This document shows positions 8,432 to 14,981 of a DNA stretch of 64,000 nucleotides, in pieces. Both the position numbers and the translations under genes were made by a program. The notes under the pieces were generated by a model. The model worked only from the letters and a program-made list of their open reading frames with translations. It had not been told where the DNA came from and did not search any database. Each line of letters opens with the position of its first letter. Positions within the stretch are counted from its first letter, which is position 1. The DNA comes from Aromatoleum bremense (GTDB lineage Bacteria > Pseudomonadota > Gammaproteobacteria > Burkholderiales > Rhodocyclaceae): contig NZ_CP059467.1 in assembly GCF_017894365.1 (NCBI RefSeq), positions 2,480,001 through 2,544,000 of the forward strand, written 5' to 3'.

Positions 8432-10000
8432 ATGCCTGTGGCGGCATTCCCCGATCCCGATCTGGACCCGTCGCGCTGGGTTCCGCTGCGCTACCTGAAC
8501 TTTTTCCGGCTCGTCATCGCCGGGCTGTTCCTCGTCGCCGGCAGCGAGCTGCAGCTCGGCCATGAAGCGCCGAAAATCCTCGTCGCGGTCGCGTTCGCCT
8601 ATATCGCCGCGGTCCTGACGCTGGGGTTCCCGGACGCTGCGCGGCGCATCGGCCTGGACCGGCTGATCATGCTGCAGGTCGTCATCGACATCGCCGTGCT
8701 CGCGACGATCATGTGGGCGAGCGGCGGCTACCGCAGCGGCATCCCGGTGCTGATGATGGTGATCCTCGCCGGCGCCGGGCTGGTCGCCCAGGGGCGGGCA
8801 GTGCTGTTCTTCGCCTCACTCGCGACCGTCGTCGTGCTCGCCGAGAACAGCTGGCGGTTCTTCAGCGGACGCTCCCCGGCGGATTTCCTGCAGGTCGGCT
8901 TCGTCTGCATCGGGTTCTTCGGCATTGCGATCGTCGCGCGCCTGCTCGCGCTGCGCGCCAAGGCCAACGAATCGCTCGCGACGCTGCGCGGCGAAGCGCT
9001 GGTGAAGCAGCAGGCCGTCAATGAACGCATCATCCGCGACATGCAGGACGGCGTATTGGTGCTCGGCGCCGACGGCCGGGTGCGCCAGGCCAACCCGAGC
9101 GCCGCGCTGCTGCTCGGCGTCGATTCGCTCGAAGGCCGGCTGCTCGCCGAACTCGACGAGAGCTTTTCCGATTTCCGCGTCCGCTGCGCGAGCGCAGACG
9201 GCGCGCTGCAGCGGATGCGCGCGTCCGGCAAGTTGCTGCGCTGCCGCGCCGTCGGCGCCGGGGAAGATGGCGAAGGCGGCGGAGGCGAAGGCGCCACGCT
9301 GGTCTATCTGACCGATTTCGAAGAGATCCTGCAGCGCATGCAGCAGATGAAGCTCGCCGCGCTGGGGCGCCTGACGGCGAGCATGGCGCACGAGATCCGC
9401 AACCCGCTGTCCGCGGTGATGCAGGCGGCCGAGCTGCTGACCGAGGAAAAGCGCGCCGACGTCCAGGTCCGGCTGGTGCGCATCATCAACGACAATGCGC
9501 GACGCATCGAGCGCATGGTGCGCGACGTGCTGGCGCTCGGCCGGCGCGAGGAAGCGCTGCCCGAGGCGCTCGTCCTTGCGCCTTTCGTCGCCGGCGTGAT
9601 CGACGAATCGACGCTCGGCGGCGGTGCGGAACGGGACGTTTTCCGCGTCGAAATCCCGGCGCGGGCGACGCTCGGCATCGACCGCGCGCATCTGCACCAG
9701 ATCCTCGACAACCTCGTCGCGAACGCGCGGCGCTATTGCTCCGGCCAGCCCGGCGCGGTGCGCGTGTTCGCCGTCGACGCGGGCGGGCGTACCGCGCTCC
9801 ACGTGCTCGACGACGGACCCGGTATCGGCGCCAGTGAGCGGCTGCGCGTCTTCGAACCCTTTTTCACGACGCATCCGAAAGGCACCGGCCTCGGGCTCTA
9901 TATCGCGCGCGAACTCGCCGAAGCCAACGGCGCGACGCTCGAGCTGGCGGACAACGCCCCCGGCGCCCACTTCGTGCTCACTGGACGTACCCAGCCATGA
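8432..10000 (+). CDS. pilS: Sensor histidine kinase PilS
   Basis: Inner-membrane sensor kinase of about 522 residues. About six hydrophobic segments fill the first 180 residues, then a PAS domain (IIRDMQDGVLVLGADGRV), a HisKA domain with phosphoacceptor motif MAHEIRNPLSAV, and an HATPase domain with DNLVANARRY (N box), DDGPGIG and GTGLGLYIARE. In Pseudomonas PilS senses pilin levels in the membrane and controls PilR phosphorylation. The gene overlaps pilR by ATGA. ATG 8432 is chosen over an in-frame GTG three codons upstream. Confidence 0.93.
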   Translation: MPVAAFPDPDLDPSRWVPLRYLNFFRLVIAGLFLVAGSELQLGHEAPKILVAVAFAYIAAVLTLGFPDAARRIGLDRLIMLQVVIDIAVLATIMWASGGYRSGIPVLMMVILAGAGLVAQGRAVLFFASLATVVVLAENSWRFFSGRSPADFLQVGFVCIGFFGIAIVARLLALRAKANESLATLRGEALVKQQAVNERIIRDMQDGVLVLGADGRVRQANPSAALLLGVDSLEGRLLAELDESFSDFRVRCASADGALQRMRASGKLLRCRAVGAGEDGEGGGGEGATLVYLTDFEEILQRMQQMKLAALGRLTASMAHEIRNPLSAVMQAAELLTEEKRADVQVRLVRIINDNARRIERMVRDVLALGRREEALPEALVLAPFVAGVIDESTLGGGAERDVFRVEIPARATLGIDRAHLHQILDNLVANARRYCSGQPGAVRVFAVDAGGRTALHVLDDGPGIGASERLRVFEPFFTTHPKGTGLGLYIARELAEANGATLELADNAPGAHFVLTGRTQP

Positions 10001-11364
10001 ACTACCCCGAACGACGCCAACGCCCCCGCACCGACGTCCTCGTCGTCGACGACGAGGAAGACATCCGCGAAGTGCTCGAACTGTCGCTGATGCGCATGGG
10101 CCTCGGGTGCGACACCGCCGGCACGATCGCCGATGCGCGCCGGTTGCTCGGCGACCGGGCTTATCGGCTGTGTCTCACCGACATGCGCCTGCCCGATGGC
10201 GACGGCATCGAGCTCGTCGCCCACATCCAGGCCCACCAGCCCGGCCTGCCGGTCGCCGTCGTGACCGCCTACGGCAGCATCGAAACTGCGATTCGCGCGC
10301 TCAAGGCCGGCGCTTTCGACTTCGTCACCAAGCCCGTCGAGCTGAAGGCGCTGCGCGAACTCGTGAGTCATGCGCTCAGGCTCGACGCGCCGGCCACCGC
10401 CGCGCCGGCCGCGAGCGGCCGCAGTCTGATCGGGCGCTCGGCGGCGCTCGCGCATTTGCGCGTCCAGGTCGAAAAGCTCGCCCGCAACCAGGCTCCGGTG
10501 TTCATCCACGGCGAATCCGGCACCGGCAAGGAAGTCACCGCGTGCCTGATCCACGAGCTCGGCCCGCGCGTCGCCGGACCGTTCGTGCCGGTCAACTGCG
10601 GCGCGATCTCGCCGGAGCTGATGGAAAGCGAGTTCTTCGGCCATCGCAAAGGCAGCTTCACCGGCGCGGTGTCGGACAAGGACGGCCTGTTCCAGGCGGC
10701 GCGCGGCGGTACGCTGTTCCTCGACGAAGTCGCCGATCTGCCGCTGGCGATGCAGGTGAAGCTTTTGCGCGCGATCCAGGAGCGCGCGGTGCGCCCGGTC
10801 GGCGCGCACGCCGAAGAGTCGGTCGATGTGCGCATCCTGTCGGCGTCGCATCGCGACCTCGCGCAGCTCGTCGCCGCAGGCAAGTTCCGCCAGGATCTGT
10901 ACTTCCGCATCAACGTCATCACGCTGCGCGTGCCGCCGCTGCGCGAACGCCCGGAAGATATCCCGGAGCTTGCCGCGCACATCCTCGCCCGGCTCGCCGA
11001 GCGCGAAGGCGGCGCGCCCCGCCGTCTGAGCGCGGATGCGGCCGCCGAACTGCGCCAGCACGCTTTCCCCGGCAACGTGCGGGAGCTCGAAAATCTTCTC
11101 GAACGCGCCTGCGCGTTGTGCGACGGCGACGAGATCGGCGTCGAGGACGTCAAGCTGCACGCGACGACAGGCATCGGTCAGCCGCTGCGCTTCGACTTTG
11201 GCGACCACCCCGATGACGAGCACGCCGGCGACGGCGACGACGAGCGCCTGCGCGTGCTGCGCATGCTCGACGAGACCCGCTGGAACCGCTCGGAGGCCGC
11301 ACGCCGGCTCGGCATGACGCTGCGGAAGCTGCGTTACCAGCTGCAGAAATGGGGAATGGAGTAA
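9997..11364 (+). CDS. pilR: Sigma-54-dependent response regulator PilR
   Basis: A 455-residue NtrC-type activator. The receiver domain has VVDDEED and the phosphoacceptor D62 in CLTDMRLPDGDG. The AAA+ domain has Walker A GESGTGKE, the sigma-54 contact loop GSFTGA, and Walker B-like TLFLDEVADL. A Fis-type helix-turn-helix (NRSEAARRLGMTLRKLRYQL) ends the protein. PilR with sigma-54 activates pilA; a matching sigma-54 promoter lies upstream of pilA at 18858-18873. The start overlaps the pilS stop. Confidence 0.95.
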   Translation: MNYPERRQRPRTDVLVVDDEEDIREVLELSLMRMGLGCDTAGTIADARRLLGDRAYRLCLTDMRLPDGDGIELVAHIQAHQPGLPVAVVTAYGSIETAIRALKAGAFDFVTKPVELKALRELVSHALRLDAPATAAPAASGRSLIGRSAALAHLRVQVEKLARNQAPVFIHGESGTGKEVTACLIHELGPRVAGPFVPVNCGAISPELMESEFFGHRKGSFTGAVSDKDGLFQAARGGTLFLDEVADLPLAMQVKLLRAIQERAVRPVGAHAEESVDVRILSASHRDLAQLVAAGKFRQDLYFRINVITLRVPPLRERPEDIPELAAHILARLAEREGGAPRRLSADAAAELRQHAFPGNVRELENLLERACALCDGDEIGVEDVKLHATTGIGQPLRFDFGDHPDDEHAGDGDDERLRVLRMLDETRWNRSEAARRLGMTLRKLRYQLQKWGME

Positions 11365-11439
11365 CGGGAAACGGGCGTACGGAACGGATTCGCCGGCACC
11401 GACTCACACCCCACGTCCGGGCAACGACAGGGGGATTCC

Positions 11440-12249
11440 ATGAACGCATCGAAAAGCTGGGGGCTTGCCGCGGTGATCACGCTCGTCGCCGTGGCCGGGT
11501 ATTTCGCCCTGCGGGGAGCAGGCTCGCAGCCCGATCCGCAGGTCGCGGTCGAAGAGCCGTCCGCGCCCGCGCCGCTCACCGCCGAGCCGTCGATCCGCTA
11601 CCCGATCGAGGCCGCCATCGACCCGGCCGCTGAGGTGCCCGACGCCGGGCCGCTGCCGGCACTGGACGAAAGCGACGCAGCCATCGGCGCCTCGCTCGAC
11701 GCGCTTCTTGCCGGAGGCGCCCGGCCGGACCTGCTGCTGCTCCAGGACGTCATCCGCCGCATCGTCGTCACCGTCGACAACCTCCCCCGCGAGCGCTTCG
11801 CGCGGCGCCTGTCGCCGGTGAAATCGGTCGAGGGCAGACTGCTCGTGAGCGGAGACGGCGACGAGCTGGTGATCAGCGCAGACAACCGGGAGCGCTACGC
11901 GCCCTACGTGACGCTGGCCGAAGCCGTCGACATCCGCTATCTCGCGGCGCTCTACGCGCGCTTCTATCCGCTTTTCCAGCAGGCGTACCAGGAACTCGGC
12001 TATCCGCAGGGGTATTTCAACGACCGCCTCGTCGCAGTCCTCGACCACCTGCTCGCGACGCCCGAACCCGCCGGGCCGCTGCGCGTCGTCCAGCCGAAGG
12101 TGCTCTACCAGTTCGCCGACCCCGAACTCGAACGGCTGTCGGCCGGGCAGAAGATCCTGGTGCGCATGGGGCCGGACAATGCGGCGCGGGTCAAGGCGCG
12201 GCTGCGGGAATTGCGGCGGCGGGTCGCGGGAGGAGTGGGCGCGCCGTGA
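11440..12249 (+). CDS. DUF3014 domain-containing protein
   Basis: A 269-residue protein with one N-terminal membrane segment (AAVITLVAVAGYFAL), a proline/alanine-rich linker to about residue 75, and a C-terminal DUF3014 domain. Typical segments are LLQDVIRRIVVTVDNLPR, RYAPYV and YPLFQQAYQELGYPQGYFNDR. Function is unknown; orthologues are membrane-anchored proteins of Gram-negative bacteria. It follows pilR by 75 bases with its own GGGG site and may be independently transcribed. Confidence 0.85.
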   Translation: MNASKSWGLAAVITLVAVAGYFALRGAGSQPDPQVAVEEPSAPAPLTAEPSIRYPIEAAIDPAAEVPDAGPLPALDESDAAIGASLDALLAGGARPDLLLLQDVIRRIVVTVDNLPRERFARRLSPVKSVEGRLLVSGDGDELVISADNRERYAPYVTLAEAVDIRYLAALYARFYPLFQQAYQELGYPQGYFNDRLVAVLDHLLATPEPAGPLRVVQPKVLYQFADPELERLSAGQKILVRMGPDNAARVKARLRELRRRVAGGVGAP

Positions 12250-12278
12250 AAACGGTCTGACTCGAATGCACTCGTTTG

Positions 12279-12665
12279 TTACCAGAGCGTCGCAGTGCCG
12301 AATAAGGCGAAAGCCGGGTCGCAGGTAATCAGCTGCACGGACTCCAGTTCGCTCTGTGCCGCGAGCATCCGGTCGAACGGGTCGCGGTGTTCGACCGGGT
12401 AGCCGCCCGCTTTGAGGGCGTGAAAATGACAAACGGGTAGATGCTGGAATCCGTCGAGCGCAACCAGTTCGTCGAAACGGCGGACCGCGTCGGCCGCTTC
12501 GTTCAACTTGCCGAGGCGATGTTTGGTGGCGATTTCCCATGCGCTTGCTGCGCTGACGAGGACCACATTCGCGTCGTCCGCGATCGCCTCGCGTGCGACC
12601 GGCGACAGTCGCGGGTCGTCGGTGAACCACCAAAGCAAAGCGTGGGTATCGAGCAGATATCTCAT
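12279..12665 (-). CDS. Type II toxin, VapC-like PIN-domain ribonuclease
   Basis: A 128-residue PIN-domain protein. Acidic active-site residues are in place: D6 in LLDTHALLWW, E44 in ASAWEIATKHRLGKL, D95/D98 in HRDPFDRML, and D116 in ITCDPAF. The LLDTHALLW start and HRDPFDRMLAAQ motif are typical of toxins paired with Phd/YefM-type antitoxins. The ATG at 12665 overlaps the antitoxin stop (ATGA). The target RNA cannot be predicted. Confidence 0.9.
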   Translation of the reverse strand: MRYLLDTHALLWWFTDDPRLSPVAREAIADDANVVLVSAASAWEIATKHRLGKLNEAADAVRRFDELVALDGFQHLPVCHFHALKAGGYPVEHRDPFDRMLAAQSELESVQLITCDPAFALFGTATLW

Positions 12666-12895
12666 CGCCCCTCCCACGCGTCGAGTTCGCTGTCGGGCAG
12701 CGGCTCGAAGAATTCGTCCCCGATGTGCCCCGCAAGGCGTCCCGGCCGGCGGACCGAAGTTGCCGGAGCGAGAGGCATCAGCCGCGCATACGGCTTTCCC
12801 GCCTTGGCCAGAATGATCTCCTGCCCCGCGTGGGCCTGTTCGAGCAATCGGGAAAAGTGCGTCTTGGCTTCATGGACGTTGACGACAACCGGCAT
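12662..12895 (-). CDS. Type II antitoxin, Phd/YefM family
   Basis: A 77-residue antitoxin with the Phd/YefM N-terminal DNA-binding fold (VVVNVHEAKTHFSRLLEQAHAGQE, then IILAKAGKPYARLMP) and an acidic C-terminal tail that should wrap the toxin. It precedes and overlaps the PIN toxin gene. Phd/YefM antitoxins normally repress their own operon. A short palindrome, GACTAAGTC, lies upstream at about 12928-12936 and is a candidate operator part. Confidence 0.9.
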   Translation of the reverse strand: MPVVVNVHEAKTHFSRLLEQAHAGQEIILAKAGKPYARLMPLAPATSVRRPGRLAGHIGDEFFEPLPDSELDAWEGR

Positions 12896-12940
12896 CGGGT
12901 ACTCCGTTTAATGGTTGAGCTACTGGACTAAGTCTAGAAC

Positions 12941-12966
12941 GAAAACGTGGCCTGTCCCCGGTTTTT
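12941..12966 (+). repeat. Short RAYT-type repeat, copy 1 (AAAACGTGGCCTGTCCCCGG)
   Basis: The core TGGCCTGTCCCCGGTT recurs at 53407-53423 in polA, and TGTCCCCGGTTT recurs at 14056-14067. Similar strings are familiar next to REP-associated transposase genes in proteobacteria (recalled, not searched). This copy lies in the promoter region of the Phd/VapC-like operon. Confidence 0.45.
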
Positions 12967-13018
12967 CTCCCCGGTTTTCCACGTATGGCGCTTGAAACCA
13001 TAGCGAGGCCATGGCAGC

Positions 13019-13306
13019 ATGCCTCTCATGCAAGCGACACTCGTCAGGAAGACCAGGGAGCGGTATGGCATCGGCATCGTGGAGGTCGTGATCTGGCTGG
13101 TGCCCGAGCCGGTGCCGCCTTCGATGCATCATTACAAATACCGGCTGGTCTATGTCGTCGAGGGGCTGCGTGTCGTGGGCTACGACAACGAGCGCGGCAA
13201 GGGCGACCACCGTCACTTGGGCGCGCGTGAGGAGCCCTACCGTTTCGCCGGTCCGGACGAGCTGATCGCTGATTTCTGGCGCGACGTGAAAGGAGCCATG
13301 CCATGA
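13019..13306 (+). CDS. TumE-like toxin (DUF6516 family)
   Basis: A 95-residue protein of the DUF6516 (toxin_TumE) family. Characteristic parts are HHYKYRLVYVVEGLRVVGYDNERGKGDHRH and the C-terminal FIADFWRDV-like segment (here LIADFWRDVKGA). TumE toxins pair with a downstream helix-turn-helix antitoxin, which is exactly the next gene, overlapping by ATGA. The conserved DNERGKGDHRH stretch is probably the catalytic or RNA-binding site; that is an inference. An alternative ATG lies three codons downstream. Confidence 0.82.
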   Translation: MPLMQATLVRKTRERYGIGIVEVVIWLVPEPVPPSMHHYKYRLVYVVEGLRVVGYDNERGKGDHRHLGAREEPYRFAGPDELIADFWRDVKGAMP

Positions 13307-13680
13307 GCGAATCGATTCTGCACGTGCGAGTCGGGGTACCGGTCGAGGAAAGTCTCGGCGCGGCGGCCGAGACGATGAAGGCCCTCGACCGGGGCGAAGC
13401 GCCCGAGCCCTATTTCGGGGTGGGGTTCGAGGATATGAGCCAAATGCTGGCGGTCTTCACGCCCAAGCGCTGGGAACTCATCGGGGCGCTGCGGGCCGCC
13501 GGGCCGCTGACCGTGGCCGAGCTCGCCCGCCGGCTGCGGCGCAACTACAAGAACGTGCACGGCGACATCGCGGAGCTCATGGAATGGATGGCCGTGGAGC
13601 GCGACGAGGCCGGAAAGGTGTTCGTGCCCTGGTCGGAGATTGTGGTGGACATGCGTCTGCCGCATCAGGCAGCCGCGTAG
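13303..13680 (+). CDS. TumA-like winged-helix antitoxin
   Basis: A 125-residue protein with a central winged helix-turn-helix (TVAELARRLRRNYKNVHGDIAELMEW). It resembles MarR-like TumA antitoxins encoded after TumE toxins. The start overlaps the toxin stop (ATGA). The toxin-first order is the reverse of most type II systems. The TAG stop is provided by the left arm of a REP element (13677-13708), so the C-terminus (LPHQAAA) may have been altered when the element arrived. Confidence 0.82.
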   Translation: MSESILHVRVGVPVEESLGAAAETMKALDRGEAPEPYFGVGFEDMSQMLAVFTPKRWELIGALRAAGPLTVAELARRLRRNYKNVHGDIAELMEWMAVERDEAGKVFVPWSEIVVDMRLPHQAAA

Positions 13681-13771
13681 CCCGGATACAGCGCAGCGGA
13701 ATCCGGGAACGGCCGCCATCAGTGGCCACGGGCTTCCCCGGATTCCGGCCTGCGGCCTTCATCCGGGCTAC
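13677..13771. repeat. REP-like palindromic element (GTAGCCCGGAT type)
   Basis: The left arm (13677-13708) begins GTAGCCCGGATACAGC and ends GGAATCCGGG. The right arm (13736-13771) is its inverted partner, CCCCGGATTCCGG to CATCCGGGCTAC. The spacer between them carries its own GGCC-rich inverted segment. The family is widespread between genes in beta- and gammaproteobacteria. One edge supplies the stop codon of the TumA-like gene, and the other edge interrupts a RAYT transposase gene, the enzyme class thought to mobilise REPs. Confidence 0.85.
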
Positions 13772-13904
13772 GCGGCTGTTCGGCCAGTTGTTCGAGGTAA
13801 TAGCGGAAGTTGTCCTCGCAGAAGAAGCAGGCGGAGCGATTGTTACCGCGCTGGATCAAGTGTAGCGGCACCCCAGGGATAAGAATTCGGTGGCGTCGTG
13901 GCAT
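13719..13904 (-). pseudogene. N-terminal fragment of a REP-associated tyrosine transposase (RAYT)
   Basis: The first 43 residues (MPRRHRILIPGVPLHLIQRG, then NNRSACFFCEDNFRYYLEQL) are a standard RAYT/Y1 transposase N-terminus. Homology stops near 13776, and the frame then reads straight into the right arm of the REP palindrome. The HUH metal motif and the catalytic tyrosine are missing, so it is inactive. Only about 43 of the usual 200 or so residues remain. Confidence 0.85.
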
Positions 13905-13999
13905 AGTCTGGCTGAAGGTGAACCGGGACGTTCGAACATACCACCATATCGCCTGAAAATGCTGAAAGCATTATAGGGGGCTTCGAGAGAGGCGGAAAA

Positions 14000-14029
14000 C
14001 GAAGAAGACCGCCGGGGCGGTCTTCTTCG
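14000..14029. terminator. Perfect 14-bp inverted repeat, terminator-like
   Basis: CGAAGAAGACCGCC faces GGCGGTCTTCTTCG with two bases between them. It is strong enough to act as a transcription terminator or RNA 3' stabiliser in either direction, although no long T run follows. It lies between the RAYT remnant and the HepT remnant and may be the old terminator of a lost gene. Confidence 0.55.
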
Positions 14030-14046
14030 ATGCAGCGTGGGTCAGG

Positions 14047-14068
14047 AGAAAAACATGTCCCCGGTTTC
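14047..14068 (+). repeat. Short RAYT-type repeat, copy 3 (partial)
   Basis: AAAAACATGTCCCCGGTTT shares TGTCCCCGGTT with the copies at 12941 and 53399 but lacks the GGCC part. It sits between the 14-bp inverted repeat and the decayed HepT gene. Confidence 0.35.
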
Positions 14069-14116
14069 CAACCGGAGGCGCCCATTGAACACGCGCATGG
14101 AGATCGGCGCGCGTGA

Positions 14117-14224
14117 TTGACGCCAGAGCCTCAAAAGGTCGCCCGACTGTCGTTCCTGTCACGCGTCGTGCACCGAGAGTGCGAACATCTCGTAGCCACG
14201 GATGGGAGCCTGTTACAGGCGCCA
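14117..14224 (+). pseudogene. Remnant of a HepT-like (HEPN) toxin gene
   Basis: About 35 codons from a TTG read MTPEPQKVARLSFLSRVV followed by HRECEHLVATDGSLL. The intact HepT gene at 19382 starts MTIDPGRLLRLQFLVRVV then RRECAHLATTDHRLF, so the two are clearly paralogous. Downstream the similarity ends and the RNase motif RX4HXY is absent. The TTG overlaps a TGA in the preceding frame (TTGA), as the intact pair overlaps by ATGA. The frame before it ends MEIGARD, possibly the tail of a lost MntA partner; that last point is weak. Confidence 0.72.
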
Positions 14225-14333
14225 CGCGGCGACGGGCAAGAGGCAAACTTGACCCTCATCGCCCGTAATCACCTCGTGACCCCGTCACATCCTCCTACGG
14301 ATTTGCGCGGCGGGCCATCCAGCAGTTTGGTTG
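14225..14333. other. Short noncoding spacer
   Basis: Nothing is recognisable between the HepT remnant and the 3' end of the methyltransferase gene. Confidence 0.4.
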
Positions 14334-14981
14334 TCACACCGACGGGGTATAACAACCGAAACGCAGCCGCTCCAGTACGTACTCGTCCGCGGGGTGCAAC
14401 GCATCTATCAGGTTCTTGATCAAAGCCTCGTCCCAAGCGTTTTTCGTCGCGACCGAATAAAGGCCAAAGCCGCGATCGCGCGCCACTGCGGAACCCGCAA
14501 AGCCTCCCGCCGCCAACGCAGCGGCCAAGGTCTGCGCGGTGAACGCCGTCTTGTGCGCCATGAATAGGTTGCCCTTTTCGATGTCGTGTTGAAACCCGTA
14601 CATGATGTCGATGGCGGAAATCGGCCCCGCCGGCGACATGTAAAGGGTTTGTCCCAGAAACCCTTTCGTGATGGCCTGTGCCACCGAAAGAATATCGGGG
14701 CACAGCACCACGGCGAAACCGTCCGGTTTCAGCACGCGCATGAATTCGGCCAGCACCTGAGGTACTTCGAAGGACCATACGTGTTCAATATTGTGCGACG
14801 AGTAAATCGCGTCGATCGTGCCGTCCTCGATCATCGACATGTCCTGCAGCGTCCCGATCAGGTCGGGCTCGACCGCTTCGTTGATGTCGTAGCGCAACTC
14901 GTCCCAGCTTCCATCCTGGAAATAAGCCGGCAGATGCCGAATATCGAACGAACCGCAGCCCACATGCAGCAGCACTTTCAT
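14334..14981 (-). CDS. Class I SAM-dependent methyltransferase
   Basis: A 215-residue methyltransferase. Motif I is LLHVGCGSFDIRHLP. An acidic position follows in ELRYDINEAV, and DAIYSSHNIEHVW with VLKPDGFAVVLCPDI is the post-II/III region of the Methyltransf_11 fold. The start overlaps the stop of the large OGT-type gene (ATGA), so the two are translated together. The substrate is unknown; a sugar, peptide or lipid-linked acceptor related to the OGT product is a reasonable guess. Confidence 0.85.
   Translation of the reverse strand: MKVLLHVGCGSFDIRHLPAYFQDGSWDELRYDINEAVEPDLIGTLQDMSMIEDGTIDAIYSSHNIEHVWSFEVPQVLAEFMRVLKPDGFAVVLCPDILSVAQAITKGFLGQTLYMSPAGPISAIDIMYGFQHDIEKGNLFMAHKTAFTAQTLAAALAAGGFAGSAVARDRGFGLYSVATKNAWDEALIKNLIDALHPADEYVLERLRFGCYTPSV

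Noticed and set aside
12279..14224. Defence island or prophage
   Set aside because: Only toxin-antitoxin and REP/RAYT modules are present; no restriction, phage structural or integrase gene is seen.
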